From Rhizobacter sp. Root1238 (GTDB lineage Bacteria > Pseudomonadota > Gammaproteobacteria > Burkholderiales > Burkholderiaceae_C), in the NCBI RefSeq assembly GCF_001425825.1, contig NZ_LMDM01000023.1, forward strand, positions 428,213-492,212: DNA of 64,000 bases, written 5' to 3'. Both the position numbers and the translations under genes were made by a program. The first letter of the stretch is position 1, and each line of letters starts with the position of its first letter. This document shows positions 35,290 to 42,592 of this stretch, one piece after another. The notes beneath the pieces were generated by a model. It saw only the letters and a program-made list of their open reading frames with translations. It searched no databases and had not been told where the DNA came from.

Positions 35290-36614
35290 GGCGCGCGCTT
35301 CAGCCTGACGTGCGCGACGAGGCCGCCGTCGGACGCATTCGACAGCTCGAAGTTGCCGCCCATGCGCTGCACGGCTTTCTCGACGATGGCCAGGCCCAGG
35401 CCGGCGCCGGTGGCGGCGGTGCGCGCGGCATCGCCGCGGAAGAAGGGGGTGGTGAGCTGCTTCAATTTGTCGTGCGAGACGCCGGGTCCATGGTCGCGAA
35501 CGCTCAGGATCACCCACGGGCCGGTGCGCGCGTAGCTGACATGCACGCGGGCGACGCCGGAGTCGGTGGAGCGGCCGTAGCGGCGTGCATTCTCGAACAG
35601 GTTCTGGAACACGCGGCCGAGCTCGATCTCGTCGGCCATCACCTTGGTGTCGATCGCCACCCGCGAGACGATGCGGATCTGGCTCGGGTCGCGGAAGCCC
35701 TGCATCTCGCGCTCGACCAGGCTGCTGACGTGCACCGGCACCAGCTTGGTCTCGCCGGGGCGGGCGTAGTCCATGAACTTGTCGATGATGGCGTCGAGCT
35801 GGTCGATGTCGAGCGCCATGTTGCGCTTGGCTTCCTCATCGTGCACGCTCATCTCGGCCTCGAGCCGCAGCCGCGCGAGCGGGGTGCGCAGGTCGTGCGA
35901 GATGCCGGCGAGCATCACCGCGCGGTCTTCTTCCACCTTGGCCAGTTCGCGCGCCATGCGGTTGAAGCCCATGTTGACCTGGCGGATCTCGCTGGTCAGC
36001 GTGTTCTCGTCGAGCTGCGATTCGTATTCGCCGTCGCGGATGCGGCTGGCGGCGAACGACAGATCGCGCAGCGGCTGGTTGATCAGCCGCGCGATCGCGG
36101 CCGAGCCGACCACGGTGGCCAGCAGCGCGATGCTGACCCACAGCAGCCAGGTGCTGCCAGCCAGCGGGCGCACGCGGGTCGGGTCGGCCTGCAGCCAGTA
36201 CGGATCCTTCTCGATCGAGAAGCCGACCCACAGGCCGCCGTTGCCGTTGACCGAGGTCGCGACGATGGTGTCGGGGCCGAGGCGGGTGCGCAGCTCCTGG
36301 CCGATCGCGCGCGAGAAGCGGTCGACCTCGAAGGCCTCCCACTTGTCGCCGGGCTCGCGCGGCAGCACGCGCACCGCTTCCTGGTCGGACATGGTCTTGA
36401 CCAGCGTGACGCGGTTGATGCCGTCGGCATAGCGCAGCGCGGCGCGCGACAGGTTCACCAGGCTCGCGATCTGCTGCGCCGCCTGCACCGCGCGCGGCTC
36501 GAATTCGAGCGCGCGGAAGGTCTGCACCCACGCGAAGATGCCGCCGGTCAGCAGCACGGCCAGCAGGAAGAAGGTGCGCCAGAAAAGGCTCAGCGCTACC
36601 GCATTGCGCGCCAT
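35286..36614 (-). CDS. envZ: EnvZ-type sensor histidine kinase, 442 aa
   Basis: Two membrane helices (about 10-28 and 156-176) bracket a periplasmic domain of about 125 residues, then HAMP, a HisKA with the phospho-accepting His in AGISHDLRTPLARLRLEAEM (about 239), and a HATPase with N-box LFENARRYG, G1 DHGPGVS and G2 GAGLGLAIV. The helix around the His closely resembles E. coli EnvZ. It is 6 bp from the response-regulator gene and translationally coupled to the phosphoesterase. Confidence 0.92.
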   Translation of the reverse strand: MARNAVALSLFWRTFFLLAVLLTGGIFAWVQTFRALEFEPRAVQAAQQIASLVNLSRAALRYADGINRVTLVKTMSDQEAVRVLPREPGDKWEAFEVDRFSRAIGQELRTRLGPDTIVATSVNGNGGLWVGFSIEKDPYWLQADPTRVRPLAGSTWLLWVSIALLATVVGSAAIARLINQPLRDLSFAASRIRDGEYESQLDENTLTSEIRQVNMGFNRMARELAKVEEDRAVMLAGISHDLRTPLARLRLEAEMSVHDEEAKRNMALDIDQLDAIIDKFMDYARPGETKLVPVHVSSLVEREMQGFRDPSQIRIVSRVAIDTKVMADEIELGRVFQNLFENARRYGRSTDSGVARVHVSYARTGPWVILSVRDHGPGVSHDKLKQLTTPFFRGDAARTAATGAGLGLAIVEKAVQRMGGNFELSNASDGGLVAHVRLKRAP

Positions 36615-36620
36615 CCAGTA

Positions 36621-37355
36621 TCAGGCCGTGCCGTCCGGAACGAAGACGTAGCCGACGCCCCACACGGTCTGGATGTAGCGCGGTTGGGCCGGATCGGGTT
36701 CGATCATTTTCCGCAGGCGCGAGATCTGCACGTCGAGGCTGCGGTCGAAGGGTTCGAATTCGCGCCCGCGGGCCAGCTGGGCCAGCTTGTCGCGCGACAG
36801 CGGCTGGCGCGGGTGGCGGACCAGCGCCTTCAGCATCGAGAACTCGCCGGTCGTCAGCGCGATCTGCTCGCCGTCCTTCGACAGGCGGCGCAGCGCGAGG
36901 TCGAACTCGAACGGGCCGAAGGTGACGGTCTGCGCGTCCTTCGCCGGGGCGCCCGGGGCTTCCATCGCCGGGCGGCGGCGCAGCACCGCGTGGATGCGGG
37001 CCAGCAGTTCTCGCGGGTTGAACGGCTTCGGCAGGTAGTCGTCGGCACCGACCTCCAGGCCGACGATGCGGTCGACGTCTTCGACCTTGGCCGTCAGCAT
37101 GATGATCGGCGTCACGTCGCTCGCGGCCCGCAGCCGGCGGCAGATCGACAGGCCGTCTTCGCCCGGCAGCATCAGGTCCAGCACGATCAGGTCGACGGTC
37201 TCGCGCGTCAGCACGCGGTTCAGGGCCTTCGCGTCTTCCGCCAGCAGGACTTCGAAGCCTTCCTGGGTCAGATAACGGCGCAGCAGGTCGCGGATCCGGG
37301 CATCGTCATCGACCACGACAACACGGTCGGGACGGGCAGTGGCAGTGGGCGTCAT
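36621..37355 (-). CDS. ompR: OmpR-type response regulator, 244 aa
   Basis: Receiver domain with acidic pocket VVDDDAR (about 14), phospho-acceptor Asp in VLDLMLPGEDG (about 57) and conserved Lys in LPKPFNPRELLARI, followed by a winged helix with RQPLSRDKLAQLA and DRSLDVQISRLRKMIEPDP. It precedes envZ and partners it. The ATG at 37355 gives a standard-length OmpR. A long inverted repeat lies just upstream. Confidence 0.93.
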   Translation of the reverse strand: MTPTATARPDRVVVVDDDARIRDLLRRYLTQEGFEVLLAEDAKALNRVLTRETVDLIVLDLMLPGEDGLSICRRLRAASDVTPIIMLTAKVEDVDRIVGLEVGADDYLPKPFNPRELLARIHAVLRRRPAMEAPGAPAKDAQTVTFGPFEFDLALRRLSKDGEQIALTTGEFSMLKALVRHPRQPLSRDKLAQLARGREFEPFDRSLDVQISRLRKMIEPDPAQPRYIQTVWGVGYVFVPDGTA

Positions 37356-37368
37356 CGACGGCTCCGTT

Positions 37369-37440
37369 GATTTGTAACAGCCGAGATTGTGCGCAGGTTC
37401 GGTCGAGGATTTCGAGCGCCGGGACCATCTGTTACAAATC
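37369..37440. promoter_or_regulatory. 12-bp inverted repeat GATTTGTAACAG ... CTGTTACAAATC upstream of ompR
   Basis: Perfect 12-bp arms at 37369-37380 and 37429-37440, separated by 48 bp, lie in the 196-bp divergent gap between ompR and the DUF1800 gene. The TGTAACA core resembles OmpR half-sites (GTTACA type), so autoregulation is plausible. Confidence 0.5.
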
Positions 37441-37551
37441 TTGCGACACGCCTTTTCCGGTTTGGCAAGTGAAGGTTTGTGAAGGGCGGCAAGAGTTGTC
37501 GGCGAAGCTCGCGGCCGGTTCGTTGGGGACCGAGCGCCCTCGGAGACACGC

Positions 37552-38892
37552 ATGACGTTGAACGAAAGCGATGCCCGCCACCTGCTGACCCGCACCGGTT
37601 TCGCGCCGTCGCCGCAGCAGCTCGCCCCGTGGGTCGGCCTGAGTGCCGAGGCCGCGGTCGACCGGCTGATCGATGCGGCGCGCGCGGCCCGCTTCATGCA
37701 CCCGCCGCCCGACTTCACCCGCGAGCCGATCCGCACGCCGCTCGGCCAGCTGCCCGACGACGATGCGCGCAAGGCCGCGCGGCAGCAGGCGCGGCGCGAC
37801 ACGCTCGACCTCGCGGCCTGGTGGCTGCAGGAGATGCGCGACACGCCGGCGCCGCTGGCCGAGCGCATGGTGCTGTTCTGGCACAACCACTTCGCGACCT
37901 CGGTGCAGAAGGTGCAGAACCCGCAGGGCATGTTCATCCAGCAGCAGCTGTTTCGCACGCATGCACTCGGGTCGTTCTCCGAGCTGCTGCACGGCATCGC
38001 GCGCGATCCGGCGATGCTGATCTACCTCGACGGCGCGGCCAACAAGGCGCAGGCGCCGAACGAGAACTTCGCGCGCGAGGTGATGGAGCTGTTCACGCTC
38101 GGCGAAGGGCAGTACCGCGAGCAGGACATCAAGGAAGCGGCGCGGGCCTTCTCGGGCTGGACCGTCGACCGCGCCGACTGGAGTGCCCGGCCGCGCCCGC
38201 GGCTGCATGACGGCGGCAGCAAGACGCTGCTCGGCCGCAGCGCGGCCTTCGACAGCGACGGCGCGCTCGACCAGATGCTCGCGCAGCCGGCCGCGGCGCG
38301 CTTCATCGCCGGCAAGCTGTGGCGCGAGTTCGTCTCGCCGGTGCCGGAGGCGGCGGCACTCGATCGCGTGGCGGCCCGGCTGCGCGACAGCGGCTGGCGC
38401 ATCGACGCGGCGCTGCGCGAGCTGCTGCTGGCCGATGCATTCTGGGCGCCGGCCACGCGCGCGGCGCTGATCAAGTCGCCGGTGGAGTTGACGGTCGGCA
38501 CGCTGCGCCAGTTCGACGTGCAGCTCGATTCGATGCTGCCGATCGCACGCGCCAGCGCGAAACTCGGCCAGAGCCTGTTCGTGCCACCGAACGTGAAGGG
38601 TTGGCCGGGCTACACCAACTGGATCGACAGCACGACGCTGCTCGAGCGCAAGCGCTTCACCGAGCGCTTGTTCCGCGGGGTCGAGATGGGGAACGGCGGA
38701 CTGCGCTTCGATGCGGATGCCTGGCTGTCGCCGCTCGGCGCGCATGCCGACCGCGAGCCGGATGCCGCGACGAAGGTGCGCATCGAGATGGCGGTGCTGG
38801 CCGCGCCGCCGGTCAATCCGCTGCCGGCCGGCACGGTCGGGCTGTCGATGCTGCGGGCGCTGAGCCTGGACCCTGCGTTTCAACTGAAGTGA
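37552..38892 (+). CDS. DUF1800 domain protein, 446 aa
   Basis: Matches the DUF1800 family: it opens SDARHLLTRTGFAPSP, then MVLFWHNHFATSVQKVQNP (about 104-122), NENFAREVMELFTLGEG, and GWPGYTNWIDSTTLLERKRF near the C-terminus. Members are usually encoded beside a DUF1501 protein, as here with a 13-bp gap. The role of the pair is not established. No signal peptide is visible in this copy. Confidence 0.9.
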   Translation: MTLNESDARHLLTRTGFAPSPQQLAPWVGLSAEAAVDRLIDAARAARFMHPPPDFTREPIRTPLGQLPDDDARKAARQQARRDTLDLAAWWLQEMRDTPAPLAERMVLFWHNHFATSVQKVQNPQGMFIQQQLFRTHALGSFSELLHGIARDPAMLIYLDGAANKAQAPNENFAREVMELFTLGEGQYREQDIKEAARAFSGWTVDRADWSARPRPRLHDGGSKTLLGRSAAFDSDGALDQMLAQPAAARFIAGKLWREFVSPVPEAAALDRVAARLRDSGWRIDAALRELLLADAFWAPATRAALIKSPVELTVGTLRQFDVQLDSMLPIARASAKLGQSLFVPPNVKGWPGYTNWIDSTTLLERKRFTERLFRGVEMGNGGLRFDADAWLSPLGAHADREPDAATKVRIEMAVLAAPPVNPLPAGTVGLSMLRALSLDPAFQLK

Positions 38893-38905
38893 CCCGGAGG
38901 CCACG

Positions 38906-40120
38906 ATGCAATCCACCCGCCGAGAATTCATGCGCCTGTCGGGCGCGGTCGCCGCCTGCAGCGGCCTCGCGCTGCCGGGCATCCCGGGCGCCGCGTGGGC
39001 GCAGGGCCGCAACGGGCTGCTGCAGCCCGCCGCATCGGCCGCCGACCGCGTGCTGGTGCTGGTCGAGCTGAAGGGCGGCAACGACGGGCTGAACACCGTC
39101 GTGCCGTATGCCGACCCGGCCTATGCGGCGCTGCGGCCGACGCTCGCGCTGCCGGCCACCGACCTGCTGCGGCTCGACGGCGCGCTCGGGCTGCACCCGT
39201 CGCTCGCGCCGCTGCTGCCGCTGTGGGAGAAGCGCGAACTCGCGCTGCTGCTCGGTCTCGGCTATCCGCAGCCCAACCTGTCGCACTTCCGCTCGATCGA
39301 GATCTGGGACACCGCGTCGGCGTCGCGCGAGTACCTCGACGAAGGCTGGGTCGCGCGCGCCTTCGATGCCGGGCTGCGCGAGCGCGGCCGCTTCACCGCC
39401 GAGGGCGTCGCGGTCGGCACCGCGGGGCTCGGCGCGCTGAGCGGCGCGCGCGCGGTGTCGCTGACCAGCGCCGAGGCCTTCGTCAACGAATCGCGGCTGG
39501 CGCGGCCGGCGGCGCTGCAGGGCAATGCGGCGCTCGCGCATGTGCTGAAGGTCGAGGCCGGCGTGCTGCAGGCGGCCGAAGGCCTGCGCAACCCGGGCGC
39601 GCCGGCGTTGCGCACCGAGTTCCCGACGCACGGCTTCGGCCAGGCGGTGCGCGCCTGCTGCGCGATCGTCGCCGGCCAGGCCGGGCGCGGCGGCGTGCCG
39701 GTGTTCCACCTGACGCACGGCAGCTTCGACACGCACCGCGGCCAGTTGCCGACGCATGCGGCGCTGCTGAAGCAACTGGCCGAAGGCCTGGCCGCGTTGC
39801 GCGAAGGCCTGGTCGAGGCCGGCGCGTGGGACCGCACGCTGGTGCTGACGTATTCGGAGTTCGGCCGCCGCGCGCGCCAGAACCAGAGCGGCGGCACCGA
39901 CCACGGCACCGCGGCGCCGCACTTCGCACTGGGCGGTGCGGTGCGCGGCGGCGTGATCGGCCGCATGCCCGACCTGCAGCGGCTCGACGAGAGCCAGAAC
40001 CTGGTGCACACAGCCGATTTCCGCCAGGTCTATGCGACCATCGCGCAGCGCTGGTGGGGTGTCGACGCGCAGGCGGTGCTGAACGGGCGCTTCGATGCGC
40101 TGCCGTTCATTGCTGCCTGA
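38906..40120 (+). CDS. DUF1501 (sulfatase-like) exported protein, 404 aa
   Basis: The N-terminal Tat-type signal (STRREFMRLSGAVAACSGLALP) has the twin Arg. The body reads VLVELKGGNDGLNTVVPYADP, then THGSFDTHRGQLPTHAALL and YSEFGRRARQNQSGGTDHGT near the C-terminus, where His and Asp residues form a putative metal site related to alkaline phosphatase/sulfatase folds. Works with the upstream DUF1800 protein by gene pairing. The substrate is unknown. Confidence 0.9.
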   Translation: MQSTRREFMRLSGAVAACSGLALPGIPGAAWAQGRNGLLQPAASAADRVLVLVELKGGNDGLNTVVPYADPAYAALRPTLALPATDLLRLDGALGLHPSLAPLLPLWEKRELALLLGLGYPQPNLSHFRSIEIWDTASASREYLDEGWVARAFDAGLRERGRFTAEGVAVGTAGLGALSGARAVSLTSAEAFVNESRLARPAALQGNAALAHVLKVEAGVLQAAEGLRNPGAPALRTEFPTHGFGQAVRACCAIVAGQAGRGGVPVFHLTHGSFDTHRGQLPTHAALLKQLAEGLAALREGLVEAGAWDRTLVLTYSEFGRRARQNQSGGTDHGTAAPHFALGGAVRGGVIGRMPDLQRLDESQNLVHTADFRQVYATIAQRWWGVDAQAVLNGRFDALPFIAA

Positions 40121-40161
40121 ACGACGACACGCCGACGGCGCGCCACTCACAAGGAGGATCC

Positions 40162-40878
40162 ATGACGATTCAATCGAAGCTCTCGCCCCTGGCCGCCGTG
40201 GCGGCCTTTGCCGCCGCGCTGGCGGCCGAACCCGCGCTCGCCAACGAGCCGCCGCTGCAGAACGTGGTGAGCCTGTCGGCCAGCGCCACCGTCGAGGTCA
40301 ACAAGGACTTGTTGAACGTGACGCTCAGCACCACCCGCGAGGGCACCGATGCCGGCGCCGTGCAGGCGCAACTGAAGCAGGCGCTCGACGCCGCGCTGGC
40401 CGAAGCCAAGCGCGTCGCGAAGCCGGGCGACATCGAGGTGCACACCGGCAACTTCTCGCTGTTCCCGCGCTACAGCCAGAAGGGCGGCATCAACGGCTGG
40501 CAGGGCACGGCCGAGCTGGTGGTCGAGGGCAAGGACATCCCCGGCATCGCCGCGCTGACCGCGAAGATCAGCACGCTGACGATCGCCCGCGTCGGCAGCA
40601 ACCTGTCGCGCGAGCAGCGCGAGAAGGTCGAGGCCGACGTCGCCGCGCAGGCCATCGCGCGCTACCGCGCGAAGGCGGCCGAATACGCGAAGCAGTTCGG
40701 TTTCAGCAGCTACATGCTGCGCGAGGTCAACATCGGCAGCAACGAGCCGGTGATGTACGCCGCCGCGCCGATGGCCCGCATGAAGACGATGGGCGCGGCC
40801 GACGAGTCGCTGCCGGTCGAGCTGGGCAAGGGCAGCGTGACGGTCAGCGTCAACGGCTCGGTGCAGATGACCAAATAG
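40162..40878 (+). CDS. SIMPL (DUF541) domain periplasmic protein, 238 aa
   Basis: Signal peptide ending PALA, then a SIMPL/DUF541 domain (VSLSASATVEVNKDLLNVTLST at about 35-56) typical of YggE-like oxidative-stress-related proteins. AAGGAGG lies 4 bp before the ATG. The final codons ATGACCAAATAG are tandemly duplicated, so a second in-frame MTK-stop follows the real stop. The protein is otherwise ordinary. Confidence 0.9.
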   Translation: MTIQSKLSPLAAVAAFAAALAAEPALANEPPLQNVVSLSASATVEVNKDLLNVTLSTTREGTDAGAVQAQLKQALDAALAEAKRVAKPGDIEVHTGNFSLFPRYSQKGGINGWQGTAELVVEGKDIPGIAALTAKISTLTIARVGSNLSREQREKVEADVAAQAIARYRAKAAEYAKQFGFSSYMLREVNIGSNEPVMYAAAPMARMKTMGAADESLPVELGKGSVTVSVNGSVQMTK

Positions 40879-40888
40879 ATGACCAAAT
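40865..40888 (+). repeat. Tandem 12-bp duplication AGATGACCAAAT x2 across the SIMPL stop codon
   Basis: Two perfect copies at 40865-40876 and 40877-40888 are followed by AG. Because the unit is 12 bp, the duplication keeps frame and supplies two successive TAG stops. It is a local slippage-type duplication. Confidence 0.9.
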
Positions 40889-40890
40889 AG

Positions 40891-41661
40891 TCACTGCGCC
40901 GTCCAGCCGCCGTCCACGGCCCAGGCCACGCCGCGCACGTTGTCGGCGGCGGCCGAGCACAGGAACACCGCCAGGTCGCCCAGCTGCTGCGGCGTGACGA
41001 ACTGCAGCGACGGCTGCTTCTCGCCGAGCAGCTCGCGCTGCGCCTGCTCCACCGCAATGCCTTCGCGCGCCGCGCGGTCGTCGATCTGCTTCTGCACCAG
41101 CGGCGTCAGCACCCAGCCCGGGCAGATCGCGTTCGACGTGATGCCGGTCTGCGCGGTCTCCAGCGCGATCGACTTGGTGAAGCCGACGATGCCGTGCTTG
41201 GCCGCCACGTAGGCCGATTTCTGCGCCGACGCGACCAGCCCGTGCGCCGACGCGATGTTGACGATGCGGCCCCAGTTGCGCGCGCGCATGCCGGGGATCG
41301 CGAGCCGCGTGGTGTGGAAGGCCGAGCTCAGGTTGATCGCGATGATCGCGTCCCATTTGGCGGCCGGGAATTCCTCGACCGCGGCCACGTGCTGGATGCC
41401 GGCGTTGTTGACCAGGATGTCGACGCCGCCGAACTCGGCCTGCGCATAGGCCATCATCGCCTCGATCTCGGCCGGCTTGCTCATGTCGGCTCCGTGGTAG
41501 CCGGTCTTCACGCCCAGCGCGGCCACCTCGGCGCGCGCCGCCTCGGCTTCTCCGAAGCCGTTGAGCACCACATTGGCGCCCTGGCGCGCCAGGCACAGCG
41601 CGATGCCGTGGCCGATGCCGCTGGTGGAGCCGGTGACGAGGGCGGTTTTTCCTTTGAGCAC
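40891..41661 (-). CDS. bdhA: 3-Hydroxybutyrate dehydrogenase, SDR family, 256 aa
   Basis: Classical short-chain dehydrogenase: cofactor motif TGSTSGIGHGIAL (TGxxxGIG), NNAGIQHV, active-site Ser in NIASAHGLVAS, and YxxxK in YVAAKHG. The AHGLVASAQKSAYVAAKHGI block is characteristic of D-3-hydroxybutyrate dehydrogenases of polyhydroxybutyrate breakdown. The GTG at 41661 (VLKGKTALVTGS) has GGAGG upstream and gives the standard N-terminus. An ATG at 41691 would add ten residues. Divergent from an alpha/beta hydrolase. Confidence 0.9.
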   Translation of the reverse strand: MLKGKTALVTGSTSGIGHGIALCLARQGANVVLNGFGEAEAARAEVAALGVKTGYHGADMSKPAEIEAMMAYAQAEFGGVDILVNNAGIQHVAAVEEFPAAKWDAIIAINLSSAFHTTRLAIPGMRARNWGRIVNIASAHGLVASAQKSAYVAAKHGIVGFTKSIALETAQTGITSNAICPGWVLTPLVQKQIDDRAAREGIAVEQAQRELLGEKQPSLQFVTPQQLGDLAVFLCSAAADNVRGVAWAVDGGWTAQ

Positions 41662-41713
41662 GGTGGAGACCTCCAGGTTGATACAGTCCATTATCGAAGA
41701 GGAAGCCCGGCCC

Positions 41714-42592
41714 ATGCATGAACCCCGCCTGAACCACGTGCAATGCCTCGACACCCGCGGCCTGCACCGCATGGCGTGGTGGGAGTGGGGCGACGCCGCC
41801 AACCCGCGCGTGCTGGTCTGCGTGCACGGCCTGTCGCGCCAGGGCCGCGACTTCGACACCTTCGCGCAGGCGATGCAGGGCGACTACCGCGTGGTGTGCC
41901 CCGACGTCGTCGGCCGCGGCGAATCCGACCGGCTCGCCGACCCGATGGGCTACCAGATCCCCGCCTACGTGGCCGACATGGTCACGCTGCTGGCGCGGCT
42001 GAACGCCGGCACGCTGCACTGGGTCGGCACCTCGATGGGCGGACTGATCGGCCTCGGGCTCGCGGCGCTGAAGAATTCCCCGGTGTCGAAGCTGGTGCTG
42101 AACGACGTCGGTCCGAGCATCGAGCCGTCGGCGCTGGCGCGCATCGGCACCTACCTCGGCCAGCCGGCCCGCTGGCGCAGCCTCGAGGAGGCGGCCGATG
42201 CGCTGTGGAGCATCTCGCAGGGTTTCGGCCCGCACACCCGCGAGCAATGGCTTGCGCTGACGCGGCCGATGCTGCGCCCCGACCCTGACGCGAGCGGCAG
42301 CGGCTTCGTGCCGCACTACGACCCGCAGATCGCGCTGCCGTTCCGCGCGATTACGCCCGAGGCGGCGCGCGCCGGCGAGGCGGTGCTGTGGGGCATGTAC
42401 GACGCCATCGCGTGCCCGACGCTGCTGCTGCGCGGCGCCGACTCCGACCTGCTGAACCGCGCCACCGCGCAGGCGATGACGCAGCGCGGCCCGCGCGCGC
42501 TGCTGCGCGAGTTTGCCGGCGTGGGCCATGCGCCGATGCTGACCTCGCCGGAGCAGATCGCGGCCGTCCGGGAGTTCCTGCTCGCGGCATGA
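41714..42592 (+). CDS. Alpha/beta hydrolase, 292 aa
   Basis: Alpha/beta-hydrolase fold with oxyanion region VCVHGLSRQGRDF (about 36), nucleophile elbow GTSMGG (about 109-114), acid Asp in LLRGADSDLL and the final His in AGVGHAPML. The elbow and length fit esterase/lipase or hydroxybutyrate-oligomer-type hydrolases. Placed opposite bdhA and coupled by ATGA overlap to relA, so its substrate is open. GAGGAAG lies 9 bp before the ATG. Confidence 0.88.
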   Translation: MHEPRLNHVQCLDTRGLHRMAWWEWGDAANPRVLVCVHGLSRQGRDFDTFAQAMQGDYRVVCPDVVGRGESDRLADPMGYQIPAYVADMVTLLARLNAGTLHWVGTSMGGLIGLGLAALKNSPVSKLVLNDVGPSIEPSALARIGTYLGQPARWRSLEEAADALWSISQGFGPHTREQWLALTRPMLRPDPDASGSGFVPHYDPQIALPFRAITPEAARAGEAVLWGMYDAIACPTLLLRGADSDLLNRATAQAMTQRGPRALLREFAGVGHAPMLTSPEQIAAVREFLLAA

